Positions 45,644 through 54,383 of a stretch of DNA of 64,000 bases are shown here, piece by piece; the first letter of the stretch is position 1; each line of letters begins with the position of its first letter. Below the pieces are notes generated by a model, which had not been told where the DNA came from, made no database searches, and worked only from the letters and a program-made list of their open reading frames with translations. A program made the translations under genes and the position numbers. The stretch is from Streptomyces sp. NBRC 110611. Its GTDB lineage: Bacteria; Actinomycetota; Actinomycetes; Streptomycetales; Streptomycetaceae. The stretch spans positions 367,713-431,712 of the forward strand of contig NZ_BBUY01000002.1 of NCBI RefSeq assembly GCF_001590865.1, given 5' to 3'.

Positions 45644-46350
45644 TTTCCCCTCGACTAACTTCACGCGACGCACAACATGGCAACACGCGTCGCTGGGCGG
45701 CTATTTCTGTTTCGCCAAGCGCATCCAGTACAGACTCGGCCGCGGTACTCAGAAAGTGCGGGCATCACCTCAGGGTGTTGACGATGCCTTCAGGTACGCC
45801 TAGAGAGTGCCGCGGTGGGAGACCATGCAGTAGCAGTGGTCCACCGACATTCCGCACAGTGGGCAGTTGACGCGATACCAGGCACATGCGATCTAGCCAA
45901 GTTTCGGCTCGAACATGGGCCAATCTCGGCAGCAGCGTCGCCAGATGCTCAACAAGGAGGGCGGCAACCCTCGGTCGGCAGGCAGCGCGGGCGGGCATGG
46001 CATTGGCGTTCCCCCTTCATGTCGATACCCGCGAGCCCCGACAGCGCCCCTAGAGGAGGCCGGCCTCAGGAGCGCCCGCTCCGCCACCGCATGCATGCCG
46101 TTCACCCCGCCCGATATGGGCGCCCCGACCTGCGACACAGGGCATCGCCTGACCGCGAGCAGTTCGCATGTCCTCCTGCGCCACCTTGTGCCACTTGAGC
46201 ACCAAGAACACTCTGGTGGCGCCACACTCACCCCAACGTACACCCCAGTGGCGAATCTTCGTCAACTACAGTTACCGGAAGGCCGCCATCCGCCAGCCCG
46301 CCACACACTGAAGTTGGCGAGTTTTCGTTCATGACAAGGAAGCGCCAGAC
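45644..46350. other. 707-base gap upstream of the HTH/ImmA cassette
   Basis: No gene is firmly supported. A 79-codon rightward frame from ATG 46095 (MPFTPPDMGAPTCDTGH...) has plausible composition but no ribosome site; I rate it at about one in four. The region must hold the promoters of the leftward HTH gene and the rightward cassette. Confidence 0.35.
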
Positions 46351-46806
46351 GTGACAGACGAAGAAATGCACACCTTCGCGGAGCTCCTGGACCACCTGTT
46401 CAAAGAGGTCCATCCGCCTGAGCGCGGACCGTATACGTACGCCGAGGTGGCCAAAGCGATCCAGAAGACATCGGGGGGAGAGAGCAGGGGGCTGACTGCG
46501 AGCGCGATCCAGCAGCTTCGTACCGGAGTCAAGAAGAACCCGACACGGCACACGATCAAGGCCCTGGCGGACTTCTTCGGTGTACCAGCGGGCTACTTCT
46601 TCGACGAAGCAACAACTGAACGCGCCAAAGCCGAGATCAGACTCCTTGCCGCCATGCGGGACCAGGACGTGCGGAAAGTCGCCCTTCGCGCAAATGGGCT
46701 GAGCGTCGACAGTCTGAAAATGCTGTCCACCGTGATCGAGCAGGCACGGCGCCTCGAAGGACTGCCGGGCGACGCGATGACCGAGAACCTCGACTTGGAC
46801 GACTAG
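46351..46806 (+). CDS. XRE-type transcriptional regulator
   Basis: A 151-residue regulator. The N-terminal HTH includes TYAEVAKAIQKT, LTASAIQQLRTGVKKNP and TIKALADFFGVPAGYFFD, the classic XRE helix set; the C-terminal half is helical and probably dimerises. GTG 46351 follows AAGGAAG. It lies 158 bases before an ImmA/IrrE-type protease gene. By analogy with ImmR/ImmA and DdrO/IrrE pairs, the protease may cleave this repressor to release the genes downstream. The analogy is known biology; its application here is inference. Confidence 0.85.
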   Translation: MTDEEMHTFAELLDHLFKEVHPPERGPYTYAEVAKAIQKTSGGESRGLTASAIQQLRTGVKKNPTRHTIKALADFFGVPAGYFFDEATTERAKAEIRLLAAMRDQDVRKVALRANGLSVDSLKMLSTVIEQARRLEGLPGDAMTENLDLDD

Positions 46807-46964
46807 AGCGCCACCCGATTATGCGCCTCCAGCACGATTGATCGAGACCTCTTGGATCACCCCGGGGGATCGCCTAAACTTTCGACTAATCGGGGAAGAG
46901 TCTGCAACCACCCTGGACTGCCATCACGGCTGTGTCCAGGGCGCCAGGCCCAGCATCTTCAGGA

Positions 46965-47498
46965 ATGACCTTGGATCCTGAGCAGCTCCGCGCCGTGTGC
47001 GAACAACGCGTTCGAGCCCTTCGGCTCCCACATCGCTTCACCACCCGCGACCTTTGCGATGCCGTAGCGGACCTGCGGGGTCGACCTATCGTCCTCAAGC
47101 CCCTGAGCACACTGGGGCTGATAGATGCCCCCTGCGGGATCCGGCTCGAGACACCGGACGCCGATCTCCTCTTCTACGAGGAAGGGACATCCTCCCTTCA
47201 TCAGAACCACATCCTCGCCCACGAGGTGAGCCACATCATCTGTGATCACCCCGGCAGCCTGGAGCTGGACCAGGACGCCGTTCGGGCCATCGGCTTCAAT
47301 CCCACGCTTGTTCAACGCATGTCCGGACGGACGAGCTATACCTCACAAGACGAACGCGAGGCGGAGATGATGGCAACCGTCATCCGCCAGCGCATCTACC
47401 ACGGACGTGAACTCCCCCCAAGCCAGCCCGCCCGGGGCACCGAACGCTGGGAGGCTCTCTTCGCCCCACCACGTAAGAAGGGTCGCCACCAACCGTGA
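46965..47498 (+). CDS. ImmA/IrrE-type metallopeptidase
   Basis: A 177-residue protein with the zinc-peptidase motif HEVSH (His86, Glu87, His90) in HILAHEVSHIICDHPG, typical of the ImmA/IrrE family that cuts XRE repressors. A downstream DEREAEMMATVIRQR helix supplies the probable third ligand region. ATG 46965 is preferred on length; ribosome signals are weak and GTG 46932 is possible. The stop overlaps the next gene's GTG as GTGA. With the regulator before it, this looks like a signal-released switch controlling the membrane protein and P450 that follow. Confidence 0.85.
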   Translation: MTLDPEQLRAVCEQRVRALRLPHRFTTRDLCDAVADLRGRPIVLKPLSTLGLIDAPCGIRLETPDADLLFYEEGTSSLHQNHILAHEVSHIICDHPGSLELDQDAVRAIGFNPTLVQRMSGRTSYTSQDEREAEMMATVIRQRIYHGRELPPSQPARGTERWEALFAPPRKKGRHQP

Positions 47499-48721
47499 TC
47501 AACTTACTCTTCTCGGGCGTGGCGATAGCCCTGCTCCTCGCCGCCGGATACTGGATCCGGGGACGCGGCGGTCACAGACCGGCCGGCACTTGGGCGATGG
47601 CCGCGCTGCTGCTCTGCTTCGCCTTGGCCTTCGCGTCATATGTGCCCATCGTGCAAAGCACCGTCGAAAGAATCGTTCCCCAAGTCGCCCGATTACTGAG
47701 CAACTCATTCGCCCTAGCTGCGGCCACCTCCGTGCTGGCCTTCATGTACCAGCTCAACCTGGAGGCGGAAGAGGCCCGGCGGCGCATCCGTCGCCGCGTA
47801 ATCCTCCTCACATGCGCGATCGCAGGAATGACCGCGCTGTTCACCGCAGAACAGATGACGCACCACTCGCCGACTCCCCATGCCCTCTACGTGCTGATCT
47901 ACATCACGTACCTGGGCTACACCGCCAGGGACTTCCTACAGCAGACCTGGGAACAGTCGAAGCGTTCGCGGCGCGCGAGCCAGCGCACCGGACTTCGCAT
48001 CACGGCCGCGGGATGCGGCTTTGCCCTTCTGTACGCGGCGTACAAGGTGTTCGGCGCCATCTCCCTTGGGCTCGGCCTGAATCTCTTGCCGGCCCACGCC
48101 CACGCCTCCTGCACGACACCCGTTACCCCCGTTCGCTGCACGTTCAGCGTGGCCTCACCAGCCCTGGCCGTACTCTTCATCACCGTCGGGCTCACTCTCC
48201 CCGCGGTCATCTGGCCAGTCAGCCAGTTCCTCCGCCGCCGATGGGAAAGGCGGTCATTCGCCACGCTCGGGCCGCTGTGGCACGACATCACCACAGCGGC
48301 CCCCGAGGTCGTCCTCGACGTCGGCACATCGGACACGAAGAAGCGCGCACATGATTTCGACTTCCTCCTCCACCGTCGTGTCATCGAAATCAACGACGGC
48401 ATCCTCGCACTTCGTCCCTACCGGCCCGTGCGCGTCCAGCAAACTGCAGAACGAATGGTTGACGCCAGCAGGTGCCAGGTCGGCACCCCTCAAGGCGCCG
48501 CGATCGTAGAGGCAGCGGTGCTCACAGCAGCCGTGCGTACCAGAGTCGCCGGGGGGACACCGCCCGACTGCACGGCTCCGCCCGCCGTGTGCAGCGCCTC
48601 TCGCGACGGCAGCCTGCGCACCGAAACCGAGTGGCTCCTGCTCGTCGCTCACGCATATGCACATAGCGAGACAGTCAGCCGCGCTGTCACCGACGTCACC
48701 GACTCATTGGCAGAATCATGA
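47495..48721 (+). CDS. DUF6545 / MAB_1171c-type membrane protein
   Basis: A 408-residue integral membrane protein with about seven hydrophobic helices in the first 250 residues (VAIALLLAAGYWI, MAALLLCFALAFASYV, SVLAFMYQL, VILLTCAIAGMTALF, HALYVLIYITYLGY) and a cytoplasmic C-terminal domain (RRSFATLGPLWHDI, LHRRVIEINDGILALRPY). It matches what I recall of the MAB_1171c family of putative transporters, which often follow an HTH and an ImmA-like gene in actinobacteria. Both ends overlap neighbours by four bases (GTGA, ATGA), so protease, membrane protein and P450 form one coupled unit. Substrate unknown. Confidence 0.8.
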   Translation: MINLLFSGVAIALLLAAGYWIRGRGGHRPAGTWAMAALLLCFALAFASYVPIVQSTVERIVPQVARLLSNSFALAAATSVLAFMYQLNLEAEEARRRIRRRVILLTCAIAGMTALFTAEQMTHHSPTPHALYVLIYITYLGYTARDFLQQTWEQSKRSRRASQRTGLRITAAGCGFALLYAAYKVFGAISLGLGLNLLPAHAHASCTTPVTPVRCTFSVASPALAVLFITVGLTLPAVIWPVSQFLRRRWERRSFATLGPLWHDITTAAPEVVLDVGTSDTKKRAHDFDFLLHRRVIEINDGILALRPYRPVRVQQTAERMVDASRCQVGTPQGAAIVEAAVLTAAVRTRVAGGTPPDCTAPPAVCSASRDGSLRTETEWLLLVAHAYAHSETVSRAVTDVTDSLAES

Positions 48722-49899
48722 ACGACCCCTTGACCGACCCGCAGTTCTTCACCAACCCCTACCCCACCTACACCCGGTTGCGCAGCACAGCTCCCGTGCA
48801 CAAGGTATCCACCGGTTCCGAGGGACGCTGCAGCTACCTGGTCACCGGCTACGCGGAGGCACGGGCGGCGTTCGCCGACCCTCGGCTGTCGAAGGACACC
48901 GCGCGTTTCTTCGCTGCTCGGCCCTCGGGGCGCAACCTGCACCCCGCCGTTGCTCAGAACATGCTGGCCATCGACCCGCCGCAGCACACGCGGCTGCGGC
49001 GGGTGACGGCGAAGGCGTTCACCACGGGCGCCGTCGCACGTCTGCGCCCGTACATCACCGAAGTGGTCGGCAACCTGCTCGACGCATGGAGGCCGGGCGG
49101 GCAGGCGGATCTGGTGGCTGACCTCGCTGTACCTCTGCCCGTCACGGTGATCTGCCAGATGCTGGGCGTACCCGAGGACGACCGCACACTGGTGTCCCAA
49201 TGGTCGAACGACCTCTTCGCCGCCGGACAGCCCCAACGCATCGACGCCGCTTCCCATGCCCTCGCCACCTACATGACCGAACTCGTCACGTCGAAACAGA
49301 AGAGGCCCGACCAAAGCCTCCTGCACGACCTCATCACACACAGCAGCGGCGACGACGGCTCCCTCACCCAGGACGAAGTCGTCTCGCTGGCCGTGCTCCT
49401 GGTGGTGGCCGGCCACGAAACCACCACCAACCTCATCGGCAACGCCACCCTGGCACTTCTCCAGCACCCAGCCTCGCTCGCACAACTACGAGTCGAACCA
49501 GGGCTGATGAGCACCACACTCGACGAACTGCTGCGCTTCGACTCCCCCATGAACATCGCCACATTCCGCTACAGCACCGAACCACTCACCCTCGGCGGAA
49601 CCGAAATCCCCGCCGGCGTGCCGGTACTCATCGCCCCCGGAGCCGCCAACCGTGACCCTGCGCGCTTCCCCGACCCCGATCAACTCGACCTCGGCCGAGA
49701 CGCCAGCGCCCACCTGGCCTTCGGCCACGGCATCCACCGGTGTCTGGGGGTGCCGCTCGCCCGAGCCGAGGCGGAGATCGCACTCCGAGCGATCATCGAG
49801 CGCTTCCCCAACATCCGCCTCGCCGCCAACGGCGAAGACCTGGAATGGCGGCAAACGCGCCTGATGCGCGGCCTCAAATCCCTACCCGTTGCTCTGTAG
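48718..49899 (+). CDS. Cytochrome P450 of the HTH/ImmA/DUF6545 cassette
   Basis: A 393-residue bacterial P450 with intact landmarks: I-helix VAGHETT, ExxR in DELLR, haem loop FGHGIHRCLG with ligand Cys342. It starts FTNPYPTYTRLRSTAPVH as in CYP105/107-like enzymes. The ATG overlaps the stop of the membrane-protein gene (ATGA), the last link of a coupled three-gene unit. It is unrelated in context to the tailoring P450s at 0.6-9.6 kb. No ferredoxin gene is adjacent. The substrate may be whatever the membrane protein senses or moves. Confidence 0.9.
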   Translation: MNDPLTDPQFFTNPYPTYTRLRSTAPVHKVSTGSEGRCSYLVTGYAEARAAFADPRLSKDTARFFAARPSGRNLHPAVAQNMLAIDPPQHTRLRRVTAKAFTTGAVARLRPYITEVVGNLLDAWRPGGQADLVADLAVPLPVTVICQMLGVPEDDRTLVSQWSNDLFAAGQPQRIDAASHALATYMTELVTSKQKRPDQSLLHDLITHSSGDDGSLTQDEVVSLAVLLVVAGHETTTNLIGNATLALLQHPASLAQLRVEPGLMSTTLDELLRFDSPMNIATFRYSTEPLTLGGTEIPAGVPVLIAPGAANRDPARFPDPDQLDLGRDASAHLAFGHGIHRCLGVPLARAEAEIALRAIIERFPNIRLAANGEDLEWRQTRLMRGLKSLPVAL

Positions 49900-50281
49900 C
49901 CAGGCTCATGTCGGCGCCGCCTGAAAAGTAGCTCTGGATTGCTATTGGCGCTGGAGCCACATTTCACCTGGCGCCCACAGTGCTTAGTCCGCAGACATCT
50001 CTCCATGGCGGCGACTGTGCACCGCACCGACCACGCCCGGCAGGACAAGGACGGGATCCGACTCGTATCCCTTCAGCCGATATGAACCCCCACGCCACAC
50101 TTGGACAACAGTGCAGGTCACAGCCCTGACGCTACGTGCACCAAACCCTGAATCCACACAATCTCCACATGAACCCGACACGAACCCCCACGCCCGCACT
50201 CGGGAGAAACCCCAGGTCAGCACACTACTCCGCCAAGAGCGCACGACACCCATTTCGGCCACCCACCTGGCCTCCTCACGC
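49900..50281. other. Intergenic stretch before the tRNA terminator
   Basis: About 380 bases with no supported gene. A leftward open frame here ends in a plausible-looking stretch (VWRGGSYRLKGYESDPVLVL) but lacks a good start; it may be a remnant. Confidence 0.35.
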
Positions 50282-50315
50282 AAAATGCCTGGTCAGCGCA
50301 CTGACCAGGCATTTT
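50282..50315 (-). terminator. Rho-independent terminator of tRNA-Leu
   Basis: AAAATGCCTGGTCAG (50282-50296) and CTGACCAGGCATTTT (50301-50315) are perfect 15-base arms around CGCA, with T runs in both directions. It lies eight bases past the tRNA 3' end. Confidence 0.9.
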
Positions 50316-50323
50316 AGGGTGTG

Positions 50324-50408
50324 TGTCCGAGGGGGGACTTGAACCCCCACGCCCGATAAAGGGCACTAGCACCTCAAGCTAGCGCGTCTGCCATTCCGCC
50401 ACCCGGAC
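50324..50408 (-). tRNA. tRNA-Leu(GAG)
   Basis: Read on the minus strand, GTCCGGG (acceptor) pairs with CTCGGAC; the D arm is GCG/CGC; the anticodon arm CTAGC / GCTAG encloses TTGAGGT, giving anticodon GAG. A long variable arm (GCCC...GGGC) marks a class II tRNA, and the T arm is GGGGG-TTCAAGT-CCCCC. The discriminator is A; CCA is not encoded. It reads leucine CUC/CUU codons. The 3' end faces the accessory region to the left, as a tRNA used for integration would, but no duplicated 3' end was found. Confidence 0.95.
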
Positions 50409-51557
50409 TAGGTGTGATCTTCGCGGGGTGTTCCCCGCGGCGACATGGATAACAATACCAAGGTTTTGGAGTGCCTTTCACCTGCGTATCCGTGTGGGGC
50501 AGCAGGGGCGTCTCGGGGTGGAGTGTGCGGTGCGGCGGACCGGCGGTGCGGGGGCGGTTCGTCGCGTGGTCTGACCGGCAAGTGGCGGGGCGGCCGCCCT
50601 CCGGGGAGGTGATCATTGGCGGGGTGATGGGGTTTGCGGCAGGGGTTCCCGGGGCTGGGGGTGTTTGTGTGGGGTGTTTGTGTGGCGTTGGCGGGGCTGA
50701 CCTGGTCCAGGGGTGGGGCCGGGTGAGCATGGTATGGGTCGCCGCGGAGAAGAGTAGGCAGATCGCGGCGCCGGTCCACAGCGCTGGTTGCCGGAGCCGG
50801 GGAATCCGTCGATGGCGAAGTCGGAGAGACGGGGTCGGGCTTCGGTGGGCAGGGTGGCCGGCGGGCGGGTCGGGGCACCGGCGTTCATGCCGTTCGCCAG
50901 GTTGGTGGCGCTGCCCTGGTACGCGGGGAAGCCGGCCGGCCCCTCGTCCTGGCAGTTCGGTACGAGTGCGCCAGGGTCGAGTCGGACGACGGCGCCGAGC
51001 AGGATGACGTCCGAGGCCAGCGCGCTCACCAGGGGTGCGGCTCTACGGAGGGCCACGCCCACAGCGGATGTTCGCCGGCGGCCGATCAGGGCGGCCAGCG
51101 AGTCGCGAGTGAGCATGGAGTCGGCGAGGGCCGGCGAGGGTGTTGCCTGTAGCCGTGTGCTACCTAGCTACTACTGCAACGCGTGGAGCGATGCGTACAT
51201 GCACTCTTATTGCTGCGTTCGGTGTCGATATGGCCGGGGCTGGCCGAGTTCACTCGGATGCGGTGGTTGCTCGGCCGCTCGGCGGCGAGTTTGAGCTTGT
51301 TCTCGCTGTTCCTCGCTGTTCCTTGCTGTTCCTTGCTGTGTTCGGGGATGGGCGGTTCGCGTGGTGGCCGGGCCGCGTTGCCGTCGAGGTGGGTGGTGGC
51401 GTTCGGGGTGTTCTGCGTCATGGGGTCTGGACGGTCGTGCCTCCGCAGCACGGGTGGGTGGCCTGTGGCCGCTTCACGTTCCTGGGCAATAGGTGGGGTT
51501 GATCAGGTGAGCGTCGTGATGTGTAGTGCCGGAGCATGAGGAGAGGCGATCCGGTGG
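50409..51557. other. Gene-poor stretch right of the tRNA
   Basis: About 1150 bases with no supported gene. Several overlapping open frames exist, all of low-complexity composition. A leftward frame near 50790-51116 (LTRDSLAALIGRRRTSAVGV...) is the least unlikely but has no recognisable domain and runs into a proline/threonine-rich shadow. A short tandem repeat lies at 51301-51340. Confidence 0.4.
51301..51340. repeat. 10-bp tandem repeat, four copies
   Basis: Four head-to-tail units close to CCTYGCTGTT lie in the non-coding stretch left of the aldehyde dehydrogenase gene. Copies differ at one or two bases. Confidence 0.7.
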
Positions 51558-53129
51558 CTACGGCATGAGGTGGTAGTCGGGGAAGTTGCCCGGCAGGCGT
51601 TCGGAGGTCGGGCCCTCGGTCACGGCGTGGACGAGGAGCTCACCGCCGACGAAGGCGCCGCTCCAGGAATTGCCGAAGCCGCCGAAGAGCTCGTCGCGGT
51701 CGCCGCGGGAGCGGGGCTTGCCGTGGCCGACCTTGAAGGCGCGGATCTGGGGGGCCAGGCGGGCGTAGGTGTCGGGATCGTCGGTGGAGAGCGTGGCGAC
51801 CAGGGCACCGTTGCTGGCGTTCATGGCGGCGAGCAGCTCCGCCTCGGTGTCGACCAGGACGATGGTGTCGACAGGGCCGAAGGGCTCGGCGTGGTGGAGG
51901 GGGGAGGACGGCGGTGGGGCCAGAAGGGTGGTCGGGGGTAGGTAGGCGGAGGTGTCCTGGCCGGGGAGGAAGTGGCCGTCGGCGAGGGCTCCGCGGTGGA
52001 GGGGGACGGCACCGCGGGAGACCGCTTCGGTGGTGAGATCGTCGAGCTCCTTGGCCTTGGCCGTGTTGATCAGGGGCCCGAAGTCGAGTTCGGGGAGCGG
52101 GGCGGCGGGGTCGGGGACGGCCAGGGGGTGGCCGAAGCGGACGCTGCGTACGGCCGGGAGGTAGGCGGCGAGGAAGTCGGCGAAGGCGTCGCGCTGGACG
52201 ACGAAGCGGGGGTAGGCGGTGCAGCGCTGCTTGGCGTAGTCGAAGGTCTTGCGGAGGAGCGGGGTGAGGGTCGGCCAGTCGGAGTAGTTCCAGATGCCCC
52301 AGGTGTTGAGGCCCTCTTGTTCGAGGATGTGGCGTTTGCCGAGGTCGGCGACGGCGGTGGCGACGCGGGCGCCGGTGTCCCGGCCGCCGACGAAGGAGAC
52401 ACAGCCGATCTCGGGTGAGCGGACGAGGGCGGGCGAGAGTTCGCCGCCACTGCCGCTGACGAGCGTGGCGGGGACGCCCTCGCGGGCCGCCAGGGCGCAG
52501 GCGAGGGTGAGGCAGGCCAGACCACCGTCGGTGGGCGTCTTGGCGATCACCGCGTTGCCGGCCAGTGCCTGGACGAGCATCGCGTGGATCAGCACCGACA
52601 TGGGGTAGTTCCAGCTGGCGATGTTGCTGACCGGGCCGGTCAGCGGAGTGCGGCCGTCGATCATTCGGTCGACCTCGGAGAGGTACCAGCGGACGCCGTC
52701 GATCGCGCGGTCGACATCGGCCCGGGCGAGCTTCCAGGGCTTGCCGATCTCCCAGACGAGGAGGAGAGCGAGCAGTTCACGGTGTTCGGTGAGGGCGTCG
52801 AGGGTGGCGCCGATCCGGGCCTTGCGCTCGGCGAGCGGGGTCTGCCGCCAGGCACGGTGCTGATCGAGGGAGGCGCGTACGGCGTGCCGGGCGGCATCCG
52901 CGTCGAGGCGGGGCGGGCCGGCGATGGGGGTGCCGTCGACGGGGCTGGTGGCGGGCAGCGGGCGGCCGTCCGCATGCCAGGCGGCGGCCCAGAGGTTGAG
53001 GGCCTGATCGTCACGGAACGCCTCGGGGGCGACGGCGAGGCTGCGCTGCCAGGCGTCCTGCCAGGACGTACCGGGCTTGAGGGTGAGGGCGGCCGGGGTG
53101 ATGTCGTCGGCTTCTGCGGTGGGGGCCAT
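51558..53129 (-). CDS. Aldehyde dehydrogenase family protein
   Basis: A 523-residue NAD(P)-dependent aldehyde dehydrogenase. WNYPMSVLIHAMLVQALAGN (173-192) and IAKTP form the cofactor site, SFVGGRDTGARVA the next loop, LEQEGLN (269-275) holds the general-base glutamate, and QRCTAYPR puts the nucleophile at Cys303. The C-terminus FGGFGNSWSGA matches the family's conserved end. The E-x-x-G loop differs from the usual ELGG. ATG 53129 follows GCGGAGA. It is transcribed leftward, downstream of chorismate mutase but separated by a large palindrome. The substrate aldehyde is unknown; PaaN-like proteins are the nearest I recall. Confidence 0.85.
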   Translation of the reverse strand: MAPTAEADDITPAALTLKPGTSWQDAWQRSLAVAPEAFRDDQALNLWAAAWHADGRPLPATSPVDGTPIAGPPRLDADAARHAVRASLDQHRAWRQTPLAERKARIGATLDALTEHRELLALLLVWEIGKPWKLARADVDRAIDGVRWYLSEVDRMIDGRTPLTGPVSNIASWNYPMSVLIHAMLVQALAGNAVIAKTPTDGGLACLTLACALAAREGVPATLVSGSGGELSPALVRSPEIGCVSFVGGRDTGARVATAVADLGKRHILEQEGLNTWGIWNYSDWPTLTPLLRKTFDYAKQRCTAYPRFVVQRDAFADFLAAYLPAVRSVRFGHPLAVPDPAAPLPELDFGPLINTAKAKELDDLTTEAVSRGAVPLHRGALADGHFLPGQDTSAYLPPTTLLAPPPSSPLHHAEPFGPVDTIVLVDTEAELLAAMNASNGALVATLSTDDPDTYARLAPQIRAFKVGHGKPRSRGDRDELFGGFGNSWSGAFVGGELLVHAVTEGPTSERLPGNFPDYHLMP

Positions 53130-53300
53130 CGTGTGTCTCCGCTCTGACTCTCGGTGCACGGTCGGGAGGGCAGGGTGGTGACGAATCGGCCGGCTCCCTG
53201 GGGAGCCGTTACCAGTCGGTAGCGGGGGCGGGCCGGGTGGCACGGGGCTGCGCGACAGCAGGTATAGAGAGTGTCACTCGGCGTGGGCTGCAGGGCCAGT

Positions 53301-53593
53301 CCGCTGCGCTTGGCTGGCTTCCCACGTTGTCGGCCGTCCCGCCGTGGGGGATTTCGCCGTTGCGCCCGTCGTGGCGCCCCCGCACGTTTTCGGCTTTCCC
53401 GCCGCGGGGGTTTCTCGCCGTGGCGCCTGCGGCGGGCGTGGGTTTGTCGGGTGCGGGTGCGCCCCTCCGGACTGCCGTCCTGCGGTCCGGAGGGGCGCAC
53501 CCGTGACGTACAGCCCCGCGCAGCGGAATCCAGCCCGCCGCCAGGCGCCACGGCGGGAAAGCCGACAACGTGGGAATCAGGCCAAGCGCAGCG
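53301..53593. repeat. Large nested palindrome (intergenic repeat element)
   Basis: Outer arms: CGCTGCGCTTGGC (53301-53313) pairs with 53581-53593 perfectly, TTCCCACGTTGTCGGC (53318-53333) pairs with 53561-53576 perfectly, and 53334-53346 pairs with 53548-53560 with two mismatches. Inner hairpin: 18-base arms 53455-53472 and 53485-53502 (GGGTGCGCCCCTCCGGAC). The element fills nearly all the space between two leftward genes and encodes nothing. It resembles a MITE or REP-like element more than a simple terminator. Confidence 0.8.
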
Positions 53594-53594
53594 G

Positions 53595-53945
53595 TCAGGC
53601 CTGGCCCTGCGTACGATCGGCGATCGCGCGGTGGTGGCGGACCACCTCGTCGATGATGAAGTTGAGGAACTTCTCGGCGAATGCCGGGTCCAGCCGGGCG
53701 TCCTCGGCCAGCCGGCGCAGCCGCGCGATCTGGGCGGCCTCCCGGGCGGGGTCGGCGGGCGGCAGGCTGTGCCGGGCCTTGAGCTCCCCGACCTGCTGGG
53801 TGCACTTGAAGCGCTCGGCGAGCAGATGCACCAGTGCGGCGTCGAGATTGTCGATGCTGCCGCGCAGGTAGAGCAACCGCTCGCGAGCCTCCTGGTCGGC
53901 GACGGAGGCCGCTTCACCGGCCGCCGGTGCTGTGCCTTCGCTCAT
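53595..53945 (-). CDS. Chorismate mutase, AroQ class
   Basis: A 116-residue all-helical chorismate mutase that converts chorismate to prephenate for phenylalanine and tyrosine synthesis. LRGSIDNLDAALVHLLAERF gives the N-terminal helix with its active-site arginine, CTQQVGELKAR the second with the key lysine, and FLNFIIDEVVRHHRAI the last. No regulatory domain is attached. The stop lies one base right of the large palindrome, which may form its terminator. Confidence 0.88.
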   Translation of the reverse strand: MSEGTAPAAGEAASVADQEARERLLYLRGSIDNLDAALVHLLAERFKCTQQVGELKARHSLPPADPAREAAQIARLRRLAEDARLDPAFAEKFLNFIIDEVVRHHRAIADRTQGQA

Positions 53946-54383
53946 GTGCCACTCGCCATTCGTGCTCGTTCGGTGATCGAGTGCACACTACCCGGCCGGG
54001 CCCGGCGGGCGGGCACAGTCTCGCGGACCGGACATCTGACGGTTGGCGGAGACGTGTCAGCTGCGGCCGGGATGCCCGGTGGCAGGCTCCCCCACAGAAC
54101 CCACCACCGGGCCGCTTGACGCGGACCGCGCCCACGCACCCGGGGCTCGGCCTCGGCGTAGGCCCATACCCAGGTGCCCACCGATCCATCCCTCCGCACT
54201 CCTCATAGTGCCGAATGCCACATCGGCGGCTTTGCGTGCCATGCCAGATCCCCGCAGCCCTCAACGACTGGGAGGATGAGGTCAGTTGAGCTGGGACGGC
54301 CGATCATCGATCACGGCTGCCGGCCACCCGCCACCGGACGGGCGGTCAGACGGACAGGGGTCAGACGGACAGGGAGGGGCCGG
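53946..54383. other. Intergenic region with a 15-bp tandem repeat
   Basis: About 440 bases between divergent chorismate mutase and monooxygenase genes. GGTCAGACGGACAGG occurs twice head to tail at 54344-54373, directly before the ribosome site of the monooxygenase gene. Otherwise nothing is supported. Confidence 0.45.

Noticed and set aside
49984..50283. Leftward 99-codon frame beside the tRNA
   Set aside because: Only its last 40 residues look protein-like; no start, ribosome site or family.
50613..51116. Leftward 167-codon frame right of the tRNA
   Set aside because: Second half is a proline/threonine-rich shadow, and no domain or ribosome site supports it.
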